Assembly: GCA_015061665.1 (NCBI GenBank)
Contig: SUWC01000003.1
Coordinates: 23,945-87,944, forward strand
Source: Lentisphaerota bacterium
GTDB taxonomy: Bacteria > Verrucomicrobiota > Kiritimatiellia > RFP12 > UBA1067
Length of the DNA stretch: 64,000 nt
Direction of reading: 5' to 3'
Shown here: piece after piece, positions 27,306-38,154 of the stretch
Layout: every line of letters starts with the position of its first letter
How positions within the stretch are numbered: the stretch's first letter is position 1
Notes under the pieces: generated by a model
What the model saw: the letters and a program-made list of their open reading frames with translations, nothing else
Databases searched by the model: none
What the model was told of the DNA's origin: nothing
Position numbers and translations under genes: made by a program

Positions 27306-30300
27306 ATGAACCAGCAAGCCAAATACGAACAGCAAGGGCTCTACAGGAGCGAATACGAACACGATGCGTGCGGCGTCGGAATGGTCGCAAACCTCTCCGG
27401 CGAGGCGAGCCACGACATTGTCCAGAAGGGAATGACGATTCTCAAGCGCCTGATGCACCGCGGCGCGACGGGGAACGATCCGGAGACTGGCGACGGCGCA
27501 GGGCTCCTCATGAAGATTCCGCATGCGTTCTTCAGGAAGGCTTTAGCCGCAAAGAACGCAAAGAACGAAGAGCCATTCGCCGTCGCGATGATCTTCGGCG
27601 GAGAAGGCGAAGAGGACAAGATCGAGGCGGCCGTCAAGGGCGAGGGGTGCAAGGTCCTCGCATGGCGCGACGTTCCGACAAACCCCGACGCGATCGGACG
27701 CGACGCGCGCAGCGTAATGCCGCGGATAAGGCAGGTGTTCATCGGGACTTCAGACTTCGGACCCAAGACTTCTGCTGCTGACGTCCAATGTCTGAAGTCC
27801 GAAGTCTCTTCCTTCGAACTTCAACTCTACGTCATCAGACGCCTGATAGAGAAAAACACCAAGAACACATACGTCTGCTCCTGCTCGTCGCGCACCGTCG
27901 TCTACAAGGGGCTTCTTCTTGCGACTCAGATCGAGAAGTTCTACCCCGACCTCTCCGACCCCGACTTCGTCTCGCCGTTTGCAATAGTGCACCAGCGCTA
28001 CTCGACGAACACCTTCCCGTCGTGGGAGCTCGCGCACCCCTTCCGCGCAATCGCGCACAACGGCGAGATCAACGCGCTCAAGGGCAACCTCAACGCTCTT
28101 GCGGCGCGAGAGCCGTCGCTCAGGTGGCCGGAAGCGGGGCGGCCGGAGTCCGCCCCCTACCAGGTGGACCTTAAGAAGATTCTGCCGCTGATCGACAAGG
28201 GGCAGTCCGACTCGGCTTCGCTGGACAACATCTTCGAGCTCCTGGTAGCGGCGGGACGCGACGCGCCGCACGCGATGATGATGCTCGTCCCGCAGGCGTG
28301 GGGCAGGAAATACCACATGGGACACGACGTGCGCGCGTTCTACGAGTACCACTCCGCGCTGATGGAGCCTTGGGACGGACCGGCCGCGCTCGCCTTCACC
28401 GACGGCATCAGCCTCGGTGCCGCCCTCGACCGCAACGGGTTGCGCCCTGCCAGGTGGACGCTTACAAGGGACGGCCTTTTCGTCCTCGCGTCGGAAACAG
28501 GCGTGCTTGACATCGCGCCCGAAAACATAGCGCGCCACGGCAGGCTGAAGCCCGGTTCGCTTCTCTGGCTCGACCTCGCGAAGCACCGCCTGATGGAGGA
28601 CGCCGAGCTCAAGACGTACTGCGCGCGCCGCAGACCATACCGCCGCTGGGTGAAGGAGAACCACATCCCCGTCACGGGACTATTCACCGAAATCGTGCCG
28701 TCGAAATTGGGGAATGGGGAATGGGGAATGGGGAATGGGATTGCACGCGAACAAAACCGCTTTGGCTGGACGCTGGAGGACATCGAGCTAATTCTCCGCC
28801 CGATGGCGGAAACGGGACACGAACCGGTTGGCGCGATGGGAAACGACGCCGCGCTTGCGGCGCTCTCACGCAAGCCGCGCATTCTCTTCGACTACTTCCA
28901 CCAGCTCTTCGCTCAGGTCACGAACCCGCCGATCGATCCGATCCGCGAGGAACTCGTGATGTCGATCATGACCTACATCGGAAACGAGGGGAACATACTC
29001 GCCGAGACTCCGGCGCACGCTCGTCTCGTGAAGATGACGCGACCGGTCCTGACCGACGACGAACTCGCGCGACTCAGGAACATCCCCGATTTCCCTGCGA
29101 AGACGCTTTCAATGTGCGTCGGGGAATGGGAAACTGGGAATGGGGAACCGGGGTGGCTGAAGGCCGCGCTTGACAGGCTTGCCGCCGACGCGATTGAAGC
29201 AGTGAAGGAAGGCGCGAAGATAGTTATCCTTTCCGATAGGAAATTGCTTTCGCCGCTGGGAGATAAGGAGACTAGGAGTTTGGGAGATTCTGAGGAAAGA
29301 TCTCCAAGTCTCCCAAACTCCAAAACTCCAAGTAGCGAAAGCAAAAAGCGAATCCCGTCCCTCCTCGCGGTTGCCGCGGTGAACAAGGCGCTCGTCGAAG
29401 CGGGGGCGCGTCCGTCAGTCGGCATCATCGTTGAATCCGGCGAGGTGCGCGAAGTGCACCACTTCGCCGTCCTGCTCGGCTTCGGCGCAACGGCCGTCAA
29501 CCCGTGGCTTGCCCTTGCGACAGTATCCGAGATCGGGAAGTCCGACACAGTGAAGGCAGCTGCGAACTACGTGTCCGCAGTCTGCAAGGGCCTGATGAAG
29601 ATCATGTCGAAGATGGGCATCTCGACACTGCGCTCCTACCGCTCGGCGCGCATCTTCGAGGCCGTCGGCCTCGGTCCGAAGATCGTCGCCGAGTATTTCA
29701 CCGGCGTCACATCGCCCGTGGGCGGACTGGAGCTGGAGGATATCGAGAAGATAGCTGGAGTGAAAAGTTGGAGTTCGAGAAATGAAGAAAACAACTCCAC
29801 TCTCGAACTCCAACTCGAAACTCCAACTCTCCCTCCCGGCGGCGAGTATCGCTTCCGCAAGGGCGGCGAGGAGCATCTCTGGTCTCCGCAGCGGCTCGTC
29901 GACTTCCGCGAGTCCGTGCGCCACAATGACTACGCGCGCTTCCACCGCTATACCGACGACATTGACTCCAATAGCCATGTCACATTGAGATCTCAACTGG
30001 AATTTAAGAGTTCGACAGGATTTACAGGATTGGAAAGCGTAAACAATCCTGATAATCCTGTAAATCCTGTCAAAAACAACATCGAGTCCGTCGACTCCAT
30101 AGTGAAGCATTTCGTTGGCGGGGCGATGTCGCTCGGCTCGCTTTCCCCTGAGGCGCACGAGACGATCGCGCTCGCGCTGAACGGACTCAGCACGATGTCC
30201 AACTCCGGCGAAGGCGGCGAAAACCCAGAGCGCTTCGGCACGGAAAAGAACAGCGCCATCAAGCAGGTGGCGTCCGGACGCTTCGGCGTGACGATCGAGT

Positions 30301-31952
30301 ACCTTCGCAGCGCAAAGGACCTCCAGATCAAGCTCGCGCAGGGCGCGAAGCCGGGCGAGGGCGGACAGCTCCCCGCGCACAAGGTAAACGAGTTCGTCGC
30401 GCGCCTGAGGCATGCGAAGCCCGGCACGACGCTGATCTCGCCTCCGCCGCACCACGACATCTACTCGATCGAGGACCTCGCGCAACTGATATACGACCTC
30501 AAGTGCGCGAACCCCGCCGCGCGCGTCTCGGTGAAGCTTGTTTCCGAAGCGGGCGTGGGAACGATCGCGGCAGGCGTCGCGAAGGCGCACGCGGACGTAA
30601 TCGTGATATCCGGCTTCGACGGCGGTACGGGCGCCGCTCCGCTTACTTCGATGAAGCACGCGGGACTTCCATGGGAAGTCGGTCTTGCCGAGGCGCATCA
30701 GACGCTCGTAAAGAACAACCTGCGCGACCGCGTGAAGCTCCAGGTCGACGGACAGCTCCGCACCGGACGCGACATCGTCATCGCCGCGATGCTCGGCGCG
30801 GACGAGTTCGCGTTCGGCACCTCGATGCTCGTCGCGCTCGGGTGCGTGCAGTGCCGCAACTGCAACCTCAACTGCTGCCCCGTCGGAATCGCGACGCAGA
30901 AGGAGGAGCTTCGCTGCAAATTCGCAGGAAAGCCAGAACATCTGCAGTCCTACTTCCGCTTCCTCGCCGAGGAGGTTCGCGAGCATCTCGCCGCGCTGGG
31001 ACTGAAGTCGCTCGCCGAGGCACGCGGACGCGCCGATCTCCTGAAGGCGAAGGACGGCTCGAGATTTGACTTTGCCGCGCTGCTGGCAAAGGAAGGGACT
31101 TCAGACCTCGGACTTCAGACTTCAGTTGTCGAAAGTCCGAAGTCCGAGGTCTCGTGGCTTCAAAACTACGACTTCCGCGAGCTAATACCTGCGGTCGAGA
31201 AAGGCGAGACGCGACTCGAGCGCACAATCTCCAACAGCGACCGCTCCGTCGGCGCTGCGCTCTCGGGCTGGCTTGTCGCCAATCGTTGCTCCGATGGACA
31301 AGTTCCCAGTCCTGACGGTCGAACTGCGTTCGACCTATCCATAGCCTTCGCCGGCGTGGCCGGCCAGTCGTTCGGCGCTTTCCTCGCCAAGGGCGTAACC
31401 TTCGACCTCTCGGGCGAAGCCAACGACTACATCGGCAAGTCGCTCTCCGGCGGCGTGATAACGATAAGGCCGCCGAAAGGCGCGGCGTTTCCGCCAGAGG
31501 GCAACGTCATCGCGGGCAATGTGGTCGCCTACGGCGCGACGTCGGGCGGGATATTCGTCAACGGCCTCGCAGGCGAGCGCTTCGGCATCAGGAATTCCGG
31601 CGCGACGCTCGTCGCAGAGGGCGTTGGAGACCACGGCTGCGAATACATGACGGGCGGCAAGGTCGTGATCATCGGCCCTGTCGGCGTCAACTTCGCGGCT
31701 GGCATGACTGGCGGCGTAGCGTACGTCTACGACGAAAAGGCGACGCTCGACCTCAACTGCAACCTGGATTCAGTCGATCTCTTCCCCGTGGAGGAGAACT
31801 CCGATGACGAAGCGGCGCTCATCGCCCTTCTGAAGGAGCACTTCGTCCGCACAAGCTCTCCCAAGGCGAAGCGGATACTCGAAGACTGGGACACCGAGCG
31901 CCCGAAATTCGCCAAGGTTCTCCCTATCGCAACCGGGAGAAGTATGGTATAA
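27306..31952 (+). CDS. gltB: Glutamate synthase large subunit with about seven in-frame repeat inserts
   Basis: YEHDACGVGMVANLSG...FAIVHQRYSTNTFPSWELAHPFRAIAHNGEINALKGN...GEGGENPERFGTEKNSAIKQVASGRFGVT...CVQCRNCNLNCCPVGIATQ. Confidence 0.96.
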   Translation: MNQQAKYEQQGLYRSEYEHDACGVGMVANLSGEASHDIVQKGMTILKRLMHRGATGNDPETGDGAGLLMKIPHAFFRKALAAKNAKNEEPFAVAMIFGGEGEEDKIEAAVKGEGCKVLAWRDVPTNPDAIGRDARSVMPRIRQVFIGTSDFGPKTSAADVQCLKSEVSSFELQLYVIRRLIEKNTKNTYVCSCSSRTVVYKGLLLATQIEKFYPDLSDPDFVSPFAIVHQRYSTNTFPSWELAHPFRAIAHNGEINALKGNLNALAAREPSLRWPEAGRPESAPYQVDLKKILPLIDKGQSDSASLDNIFELLVAAGRDAPHAMMMLVPQAWGRKYHMGHDVRAFYEYHSALMEPWDGPAALAFTDGISLGAALDRNGLRPARWTLTRDGLFVLASETGVLDIAPENIARHGRLKPGSLLWLDLAKHRLMEDAELKTYCARRRPYRRWVKENHIPVTGLFTEIVPSKLGNGEWGMGNGIAREQNRFGWTLEDIELILRPMAETGHEPVGAMGNDAALAALSRKPRILFDYFHQLFAQVTNPPIDPIREELVMSIMTYIGNEGNILAETPAHARLVKMTRPVLTDDELARLRNIPDFPAKTLSMCVGEWETGNGEPGWLKAALDRLAADAIEAVKEGAKIVILSDRKLLSPLGDKETRSLGDSEERSPSLPNSKTPSSESKKRIPSLLAVAAVNKALVEAGARPSVGIIVESGEVREVHHFAVLLGFGATAVNPWLALATVSEIGKSDTVKAAANYVSAVCKGLMKIMSKMGISTLRSYRSARIFEAVGLGPKIVAEYFTGVTSPVGGLELEDIEKIAGVKSWSSRNEENNSTLELQLETPTLPPGGEYRFRKGGEEHLWSPQRLVDFRESVRHNDYARFHRYTDDIDSNSHVTLRSQLEFKSSTGFTGLESVNNPDNPVNPVKNNIESVDSIVKHFVGGAMSLGSLSPEAHETIALALNGLSTMSNSGEGGENPERFGTEKNSAIKQVASGRFGVTIEYLRSAKDLQIKLAQGAKPGEGGQLPAHKVNEFVARLRHAKPGTTLISPPPHHDIYSIEDLAQLIYDLKCANPAARVSVKLVSEAGVGTIAAGVAKAHADVIVISGFDGGTGAAPLTSMKHAGLPWEVGLAEAHQTLVKNNLRDRVKLQVDGQLRTGRDIVIAAMLGADEFAFGTSMLVALGCVQCRNCNLNCCPVGIATQKEELRCKFAGKPEHLQSYFRFLAEEVREHLAALGLKSLAEARGRADLLKAKDGSRFDFAALLAKEGTSDLGLQTSVVESPKSEVSWLQNYDFRELIPAVEKGETRLERTISNSDRSVGAALSGWLVANRCSDGQVPSPDGRTAFDLSIAFAGVAGQSFGAFLAKGVTFDLSGEANDYIGKSLSGGVITIRPPKGAAFPPEGNVIAGNVVAYGATSGGIFVNGLAGERFGIRNSGATLVAEGVGDHGCEYMTGGKVVIIGPVGVNFAAGMTGGVAYVYDEKATLDLNCNLDSVDLFPVEENSDDEAALIALLKEHFVRTSSPKAKRILEDWDTERPKFAKVLPIATGRSMV

Positions 31953-31959
31953 TCTTCAC

Positions 31960-32886
31960 ATGACTCTTCAGCAGCTAAAATACTCCGATGCTGTGGCGAC
32001 GTGCGGCTCGATAAGCGAAGCCGCGCGCCGCTGCTTTGTCACACAACCATCCCTGACCGAGGCGCTGCACGCGCTTGAAGAGGAACTGCGGATCGCGATC
32101 TTCACGCGCTCAAGCCGCGGAGTGACGATAACGCACGAAGGTGAGGAATTCCTGGCGTCCGCGCGCCAGATACTCGACGACGTCGCGCGAATCCAGGAGA
32201 AGTACACGGGCAAGGCCGTGCGCCGCCCGCAGTTTGCCGTATCCTGTCAGCACTACGCCTTTGCAGTCGAGGCGTTCATGGAGGTCGTGAAGTCAAACGA
32301 CGCAAAATCCTACGACTTCACGCTCCGCGAGACCGTTACAAGCGAAATAATAGACGATGTCGCACACCACCGCAGCGAAGTCGGGGTCCTATACCTCTCA
32401 AACAGGAACGAGCGCGCCATAAGGAAGCTCCTCCGGAACGAAGGTCTCCACTTCGAGGAACTATTTGCGTCGCATCCCCATGCATTCCTCGGCAGGCGGC
32501 ATCCGCTCGCCCAGAAAAGTTCCATTACCATAGGGGAGCTGGACGACTTTCCCTACATAACCTTCGAACAAGGGACTGAAAACGCCCTTTACTTCGCGGA
32601 GGAAATCGTGCCGGCGATCGACAGGCCAAAGAACATCCGGGTGCGCGACCGCGCGACAATGACAAACCTGATCCTCGGGCTGAACGGCTACACGATTGCA
32701 TCGGGGGCGCTTTCGCGCGAGCTCAACGGACCGGATGTCGTCGCCGTCGAACTCGAAAGCGACGACATCATCCACGTTGGCCTGATATTCTGCGCCGGAA
32801 TCGGGCGCTCCGTAGCATGCACCAACTTTGTTGATTCCATACGCAGATGCTGCGTCGACCGAAGCTTCGAGGACTCCGGTCTGTGA
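31960..32886 (+). CDS. LysR-family transcriptional regulator
   Basis: MTLQQLKYSDAVATCGSISEAARRCFVTQPSLTEALHALEEELRIAIFTRSSRGVTIT. Confidence 0.92.
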   Translation: MTLQQLKYSDAVATCGSISEAARRCFVTQPSLTEALHALEEELRIAIFTRSSRGVTITHEGEEFLASARQILDDVARIQEKYTGKAVRRPQFAVSCQHYAFAVEAFMEVVKSNDAKSYDFTLRETVTSEIIDDVAHHRSEVGVLYLSNRNERAIRKLLRNEGLHFEELFASHPHAFLGRRHPLAQKSSITIGELDDFPYITFEQGTENALYFAEEIVPAIDRPKNIRVRDRATMTNLILGLNGYTIASGALSRELNGPDVVAVELESDDIIHVGLIFCAGIGRSVACTNFVDSIRRCCVDRSFEDSGL

Positions 32887-32937
32887 CACCCGCCAGAGGC
32901 CCGTCCCCGCTACGGGGACAGGCCCTGGCTGTCGCCG

Positions 32938-35514
32938 TTACTTGGCGCTGACCCCGTTGCGAGTAGCCTTGATGAACGGAATCGAGCCGTCGGGGTTGCG
33001 GACGTAGCGCTCGATGCAGGCGCTGCGACGACAGTCCGCCCCGCCCTCAAGCGTCGCGTTGTGGTAAAGCAGGTACCACTCGCCCTTGAAAAAGACGCTT
33101 CCGCCGTGGATCGTGCCTGTTCCCTCGGCGCAGTCCATAATCTTGCCGCCGTACGTCCACGGGCCGTGGATCGACTTCGCGGTGGAATACGCCCAGTGCT
33201 CCGGCACTCCGCCTGCCGCGTACTCGAGATAGTACGTGTCGCCGAGCTTGTATATCCACGGAGCCTCCTCGAAGTTCGTGTCGATCGGCTTGCGCGCACC
33301 GGCGCCGCGCGTCTTCTTGAGCGGCTTTCCGAACGCGGACTCCTCCATCAGCCCGGGAATGGGCTTCACTTCGGAGGCGAGCTCGACCATGTTCTCCTTC
33401 AGCTCCGCGTACCAGCATCCGGGCGTGCCGCCGCAGTTGCCCCAGAAGAGATACGCCTTGCCGTCGTCGTCGATGAAGACCGAGGGATCGATAAATCCCG
33501 CGCCAGGTCCAACGAGCGGCTTTCCGATCGGGTCGGTCCAGGGACCCTCCGGTTTGTCCGCAACGGCAACGCCGATGCAGTCGCCGCGCGGATCAAGCCC
33601 GAATACCGCGACGTACCAGTACCACTTGCCGTCGCGCTTGATGGCCTGGCTGGCCCACGCGCGGTTGTTGCCAAGAGCCCACTTGAAGACCGCCGGAGTC
33701 ATCACGGGACCAAGATCCTCCCACTCCTGCATGTCCTTCGTGCGGACAACGCCCCAGTCGCGCATCGTGTAGCCGCCTGCATCGGGCTCGTCGTGTCCGG
33801 AGAACACATAGAGCCAATCGCCGTCGACGACCGCAGCTGGATCGGGGGTGAAGCGCGTCTTCACGATCGGATTGGATCCGTCGGACGTAAACGGCGCGTC
33901 GTCGCGCGGCGCGACGCGGAGATAGTCGAAGTCGGCGAAACCACCGACTCCTTCGGCGGACGTCGAGAAGCAGCAGAGTCCGAACCTGTAGCCGATGAAG
34001 TGCGGAATCGTGTAGACGAGGTCGAACGCATCGCCGAACGGCGTCCATCCCTTGCCGTCGAACGAGTAGTAGAACTTGCCCTTGTCGGTCGAAGCGGGAA
34101 TCCCGCTGTAGTTAAGACTATCGCCCGGCGTGAAATCGCACACGGCCTTGAGCCAAACCTTCGTCGCGCCGTCCGGCAGCGCAACCTTCTGGCGCTCGCG
34201 AACCGCGCGGTTGATGCGCACGTTCTGCTTGTCGCGGCTCGGCACGACGTCGGGCGACCAGAGGACAAGTTCCTTCTTTCCGCCGCGCACCCTGACCGCG
34301 ACGAGCCCGTAGAGCTTCTGTATGAGCGTAAGTCCCGCGACATCGCCTTCCCTGAGGCCGGAGACGTCGATGCACGTCTCGCCTTCGCACGCGGGGCCGA
34401 ACGTGCGCTGCGTAAGCGTGTTGCGCGCCTTGAGGAGATCGCCGTCTACGCGCCCCGCCCTGATGCGCATGAAGCCGGGCCTTTCGGAGAGCGACCAGTT
34501 GGCGTCGTCCGGATTGTGGTTCCACTGCCACTGGAGTCCGAGCGTCGTGCCGTCGAATTCGTCGCTCGCGACACATCCGGGAACCTTCGCGCTGGTATCG
34601 CCCGATGCGTCCCTGACCTCGCGCGGCTGCACGACGGGCCAGTCGTCGACCCACTCCGTCTCGAGGATGTACGGGATGCGTCCGACGGCTCCGCGGTCTC
34701 CGAAGAGAACCGCCACCCAGCTGCCGTCGGGACGGTCGATGAAGGAACCCTGCGCGATTCCCTCGCGCTCGAAGACGATGCGGCCCTCCCACGGTCCGTC
34801 GATCTTGCGCGAGCGGTGTACTATCACGCAGCGGCACGAGTTCTTCGGCCAGCCGATGTTGACGATGTAGTACCATCCGTTGCGCTTGAACACCTGCGTG
34901 CCCTCGCCGAGCCCGCTGCCTCCTGCGCAGTCCGTGACGTTGTCGAGGATGATCCGCCCGCCGTCGACGAAACCGGAGAAGTCCGGCTTCATCTCCGTGA
35001 GGCGCACCTTGTACGGACGCCCCGGAACCGTCGCGAAGACATAGAAGCGTCCATCCTCGATCCACAGCGACTCGTCGTACTGCTTGGGCGAGAGGCGGAA
35101 GAACTCCCAGTCGGACTTCGTCGGATCCTTCGTGCGGAAGAGGTACGTCGAGTTCACCTTGTTGTTGAAGCTCGTAACGTAGAAGAACCCGTCCTTCTCG
35201 TTGTAGCGTATCGACGACGCCCAGGTGCCGAGCCCGTAGTCGCTCGCGCCGTTCTCAAGCCTGTCCTGCGGACGGTCCTCGATCGTCTTGTAGCAGTAGC
35301 TTATGGTCTTCCAGTTGACGAGGTCCTTCGACGCCATCACCGGCACCCCGGGGTTGAAGTGCATGGTAGTGGAGACCATGTAGTACGTGTCGCCGACGCG
35401 AAGCGGCGCGACGTCGGGAACATCCGCCCACATCGCGGGCTCCAGCTGTGCCTGCGCCGTGAGCGCGAACAATGCGGACAAAGCCGCAAGAGAGGTTAGA
35501 ATTGTGTTTTTCAT
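32938..35514 (-). CDS. Secreted glycoside hydrolase with two GH43-type domains
   Basis: Signal peptide; WADVPDVAPLRVGDTYYMVSTTMHFNPGVPVMASKDLVNWK; second GH43-like unit ...DPAAVVDGDWLYVFSGHDEPDAGGYTMRDWGVVRTKDMQEWEDLG...GAGFIDPSVFIDDDGKAYLFWG. Confidence 0.85.
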   Translation of the reverse strand: MKNTILTSLAALSALFALTAQAQLEPAMWADVPDVAPLRVGDTYYMVSTTMHFNPGVPVMASKDLVNWKTISYCYKTIEDRPQDRLENGASDYGLGTWASSIRYNEKDGFFYVTSFNNKVNSTYLFRTKDPTKSDWEFFRLSPKQYDESLWIEDGRFYVFATVPGRPYKVRLTEMKPDFSGFVDGGRIILDNVTDCAGGSGLGEGTQVFKRNGWYYIVNIGWPKNSCRCVIVHRSRKIDGPWEGRIVFEREGIAQGSFIDRPDGSWVAVLFGDRGAVGRIPYILETEWVDDWPVVQPREVRDASGDTSAKVPGCVASDEFDGTTLGLQWQWNHNPDDANWSLSERPGFMRIRAGRVDGDLLKARNTLTQRTFGPACEGETCIDVSGLREGDVAGLTLIQKLYGLVAVRVRGGKKELVLWSPDVVPSRDKQNVRINRAVRERQKVALPDGATKVWLKAVCDFTPGDSLNYSGIPASTDKGKFYYSFDGKGWTPFGDAFDLVYTIPHFIGYRFGLCCFSTSAEGVGGFADFDYLRVAPRDDAPFTSDGSNPIVKTRFTPDPAAVVDGDWLYVFSGHDEPDAGGYTMRDWGVVRTKDMQEWEDLGPVMTPAVFKWALGNNRAWASQAIKRDGKWYWYVAVFGLDPRGDCIGVAVADKPEGPWTDPIGKPLVGPGAGFIDPSVFIDDDGKAYLFWGNCGGTPGCWYAELKENMVELASEVKPIPGLMEESAFGKPLKKTRGAGARKPIDTNFEEAPWIYKLGDTYYLEYAAGGVPEHWAYSTAKSIHGPWTYGGKIMDCAEGTGTIHGGSVFFKGEWYLLYHNATLEGGADCRRSACIERYVRNPDGSIPFIKATRNGVSAK

Positions 35515-35575
35515 GCCCCTATTTTAGCATTTTCGCACAATGCGAGCCACCCCCCATTTGGGGAGTACGCCAATT

Positions 35576-36196
35576 TCAGGAAAAATGCGCTTGCAGAGCG
35601 CCAAGAAGCCCGTCTAGCAGCTCAAGGGACTTCACGCCCGGGGATGTTTCGATTGAGCTGTTGACGTCAAGCACGTCCGCACCGGTCGCAGCCGCGTCGG
35701 CGATGTTGGCGGACGACAGTCCTCCCGCCAGGACGACGCGCCTGTTGGCGCGCTTCAGCTCCCCGACAAGCGACCAGTCCGCCCGCATCCCAGTCCCGCC
35801 GCAGCGCGCGCCGTCGCGTCCGTCAAGGAGAACTGCGTCTGCGGCCGTGTTCGCCGCGGCGTCCTGCGATTGAAGGAGCCAGACCTCATGGCCCCTCGAT
35901 TTCAGGAAAGCGACGTCTTCAGCCGTGTATTCGCCGTGGAGCTGTGCAACGTCCAACTTTACGGACGACGCGATTTCGGCGATATCCGATGCGGAATGCC
36001 TTACGAAAACTCCGACAAAGCGCGGCAGATCTGCCGCGGACGCTCGCACGGCGTCGACTATCCGCCGCGCCGCCTCGACGGAGACGCACCGCGGCGATTT
36101 TGCCGCGAAGATGAGCCCAAGGTAGTCGACGCCGCGCCGCGCCGCCTCGACTGCGAACGCGGCGTCGTTTATTCCGCACACCTTCAGGCGAGGCAT
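35576..36196 (-). CDS. trpF: Phosphoribosylanthranilate isomerase
   Basis: MPRLKVCGINDAAFAVEAARRGVDYLGLIFAAKSPR...VVLAGGLSSANI...VLDVNSSIETSPGVKS. Confidence 0.92.
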   Translation of the reverse strand: MPRLKVCGINDAAFAVEAARRGVDYLGLIFAAKSPRCVSVEAARRIVDAVRASAADLPRFVGVFVRHSASDIAEIASSVKLDVAQLHGEYTAEDVAFLKSRGHEVWLLQSQDAAANTAADAVLLDGRDGARCGGTGMRADWSLVGELKRANRRVVLAGGLSSANIADAAATGADVLDVNSSIETSPGVKSLELLDGLLGALQAHFS

Positions 36197-36945
36197 GGCT
36201 TCTTCCCGTCGGCTACGAGCTTCACCAGCGCGGAGCCGACAATGTATCCATCGGCGTGGCGCGAAACCTCCTCGCCCTGCGCCTTCGTCGAGATGCCAAA
36301 GCCGGCCGCGACGGGAAGGTGCGACACGGCGCGGATCGACTCGAGGCGAGACGCGAGGTCGGCAGGCAGCTCGGTTCTCGCGCCGGTCGTGCCCTTTACG
36401 GTGATCACGTACAGGAACGAGTTGTCGAGCCCCTTCTCGCTTTCCCTGACACGCTCAATAGGCGTATTCGGCGCGATGAGCGGAATGTATCCGATTCCGT
36501 ACGACCTGAGGACGCTCAGCAGCTCCTCCCGCTCCTCAAGCGGAAGGTCAACCGCGAGGACAGCGTCAACGCCAGCGTCCGCCGCGGCCTTCGCGAAGGT
36601 CTCGAGCCCCTTCGAGAAGATGAGGTTGTAGTACGAGAACAGGACGAACCCAGTCTCGGGATGGCGGGCGCGGAGCCGCTTCGTAAGCTCCAGCACTCCG
36701 TCCAGCGTCGTGCCCTGCTTGAGGGCCTCGTACGCCGCCGAGCGGATAACCCCGCCGTCCGCGAACGGATCTGAGAACGGGACGCCCAGTTCCACGATGT
36801 CGGCTCCCGATGCGATTACGTCGTCGATCGCCTGTTCGCTCTTTTCCATCGTCGGGAAGCCAACTGTGAGATACGCGACAAAGGCGCCGCGCCCTTCCGA
36901 CTTCGCCCTCGCGAAGGACTCTGTTATTCTCTGCTTCATGTTCAA
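36184..36945 (-). CDS. trpA: Tryptophan synthase alpha subunit
   Basis: AFVAYLTVGFPTMEKSEQAIDDVIASGADIVELGVPFSDPFADGGVIRSA. Confidence 0.94.
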   Translation of the reverse strand: MNMKQRITESFARAKSEGRGAFVAYLTVGFPTMEKSEQAIDDVIASGADIVELGVPFSDPFADGGVIRSAAYEALKQGTTLDGVLELTKRLRARHPETGFVLFSYYNLIFSKGLETFAKAAADAGVDAVLAVDLPLEEREELLSVLRSYGIGYIPLIAPNTPIERVRESEKGLDNSFLYVITVKGTTGARTELPADLASRLESIRAVSHLPVAAGFGISTKAQGEEVSRHADGYIVGSALVKLVADGKKPCLA

Positions 36946-36951
36946 ATTTCC

Positions 36952-38127
<1,176 letters not shown>

Positions 38128-38154
38128 AGTAACTGATCTAGCTGATTATTGTGG

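Noticed and set aside
1221-31952. Inserts as group I/II introns or inteins
   Set aside because: They are only about 25-110 nt, lack intron or intein motifs, and are open in frame; no splicing signals visible.
33061-35499. 812-aa plus-strand ORF opposite the GH43 gene
   Set aside because: Antisense open frame produced by high GC codon bias; composition rich in R/E/V with no domain; the minus-strand GH43 is clearly the gene.
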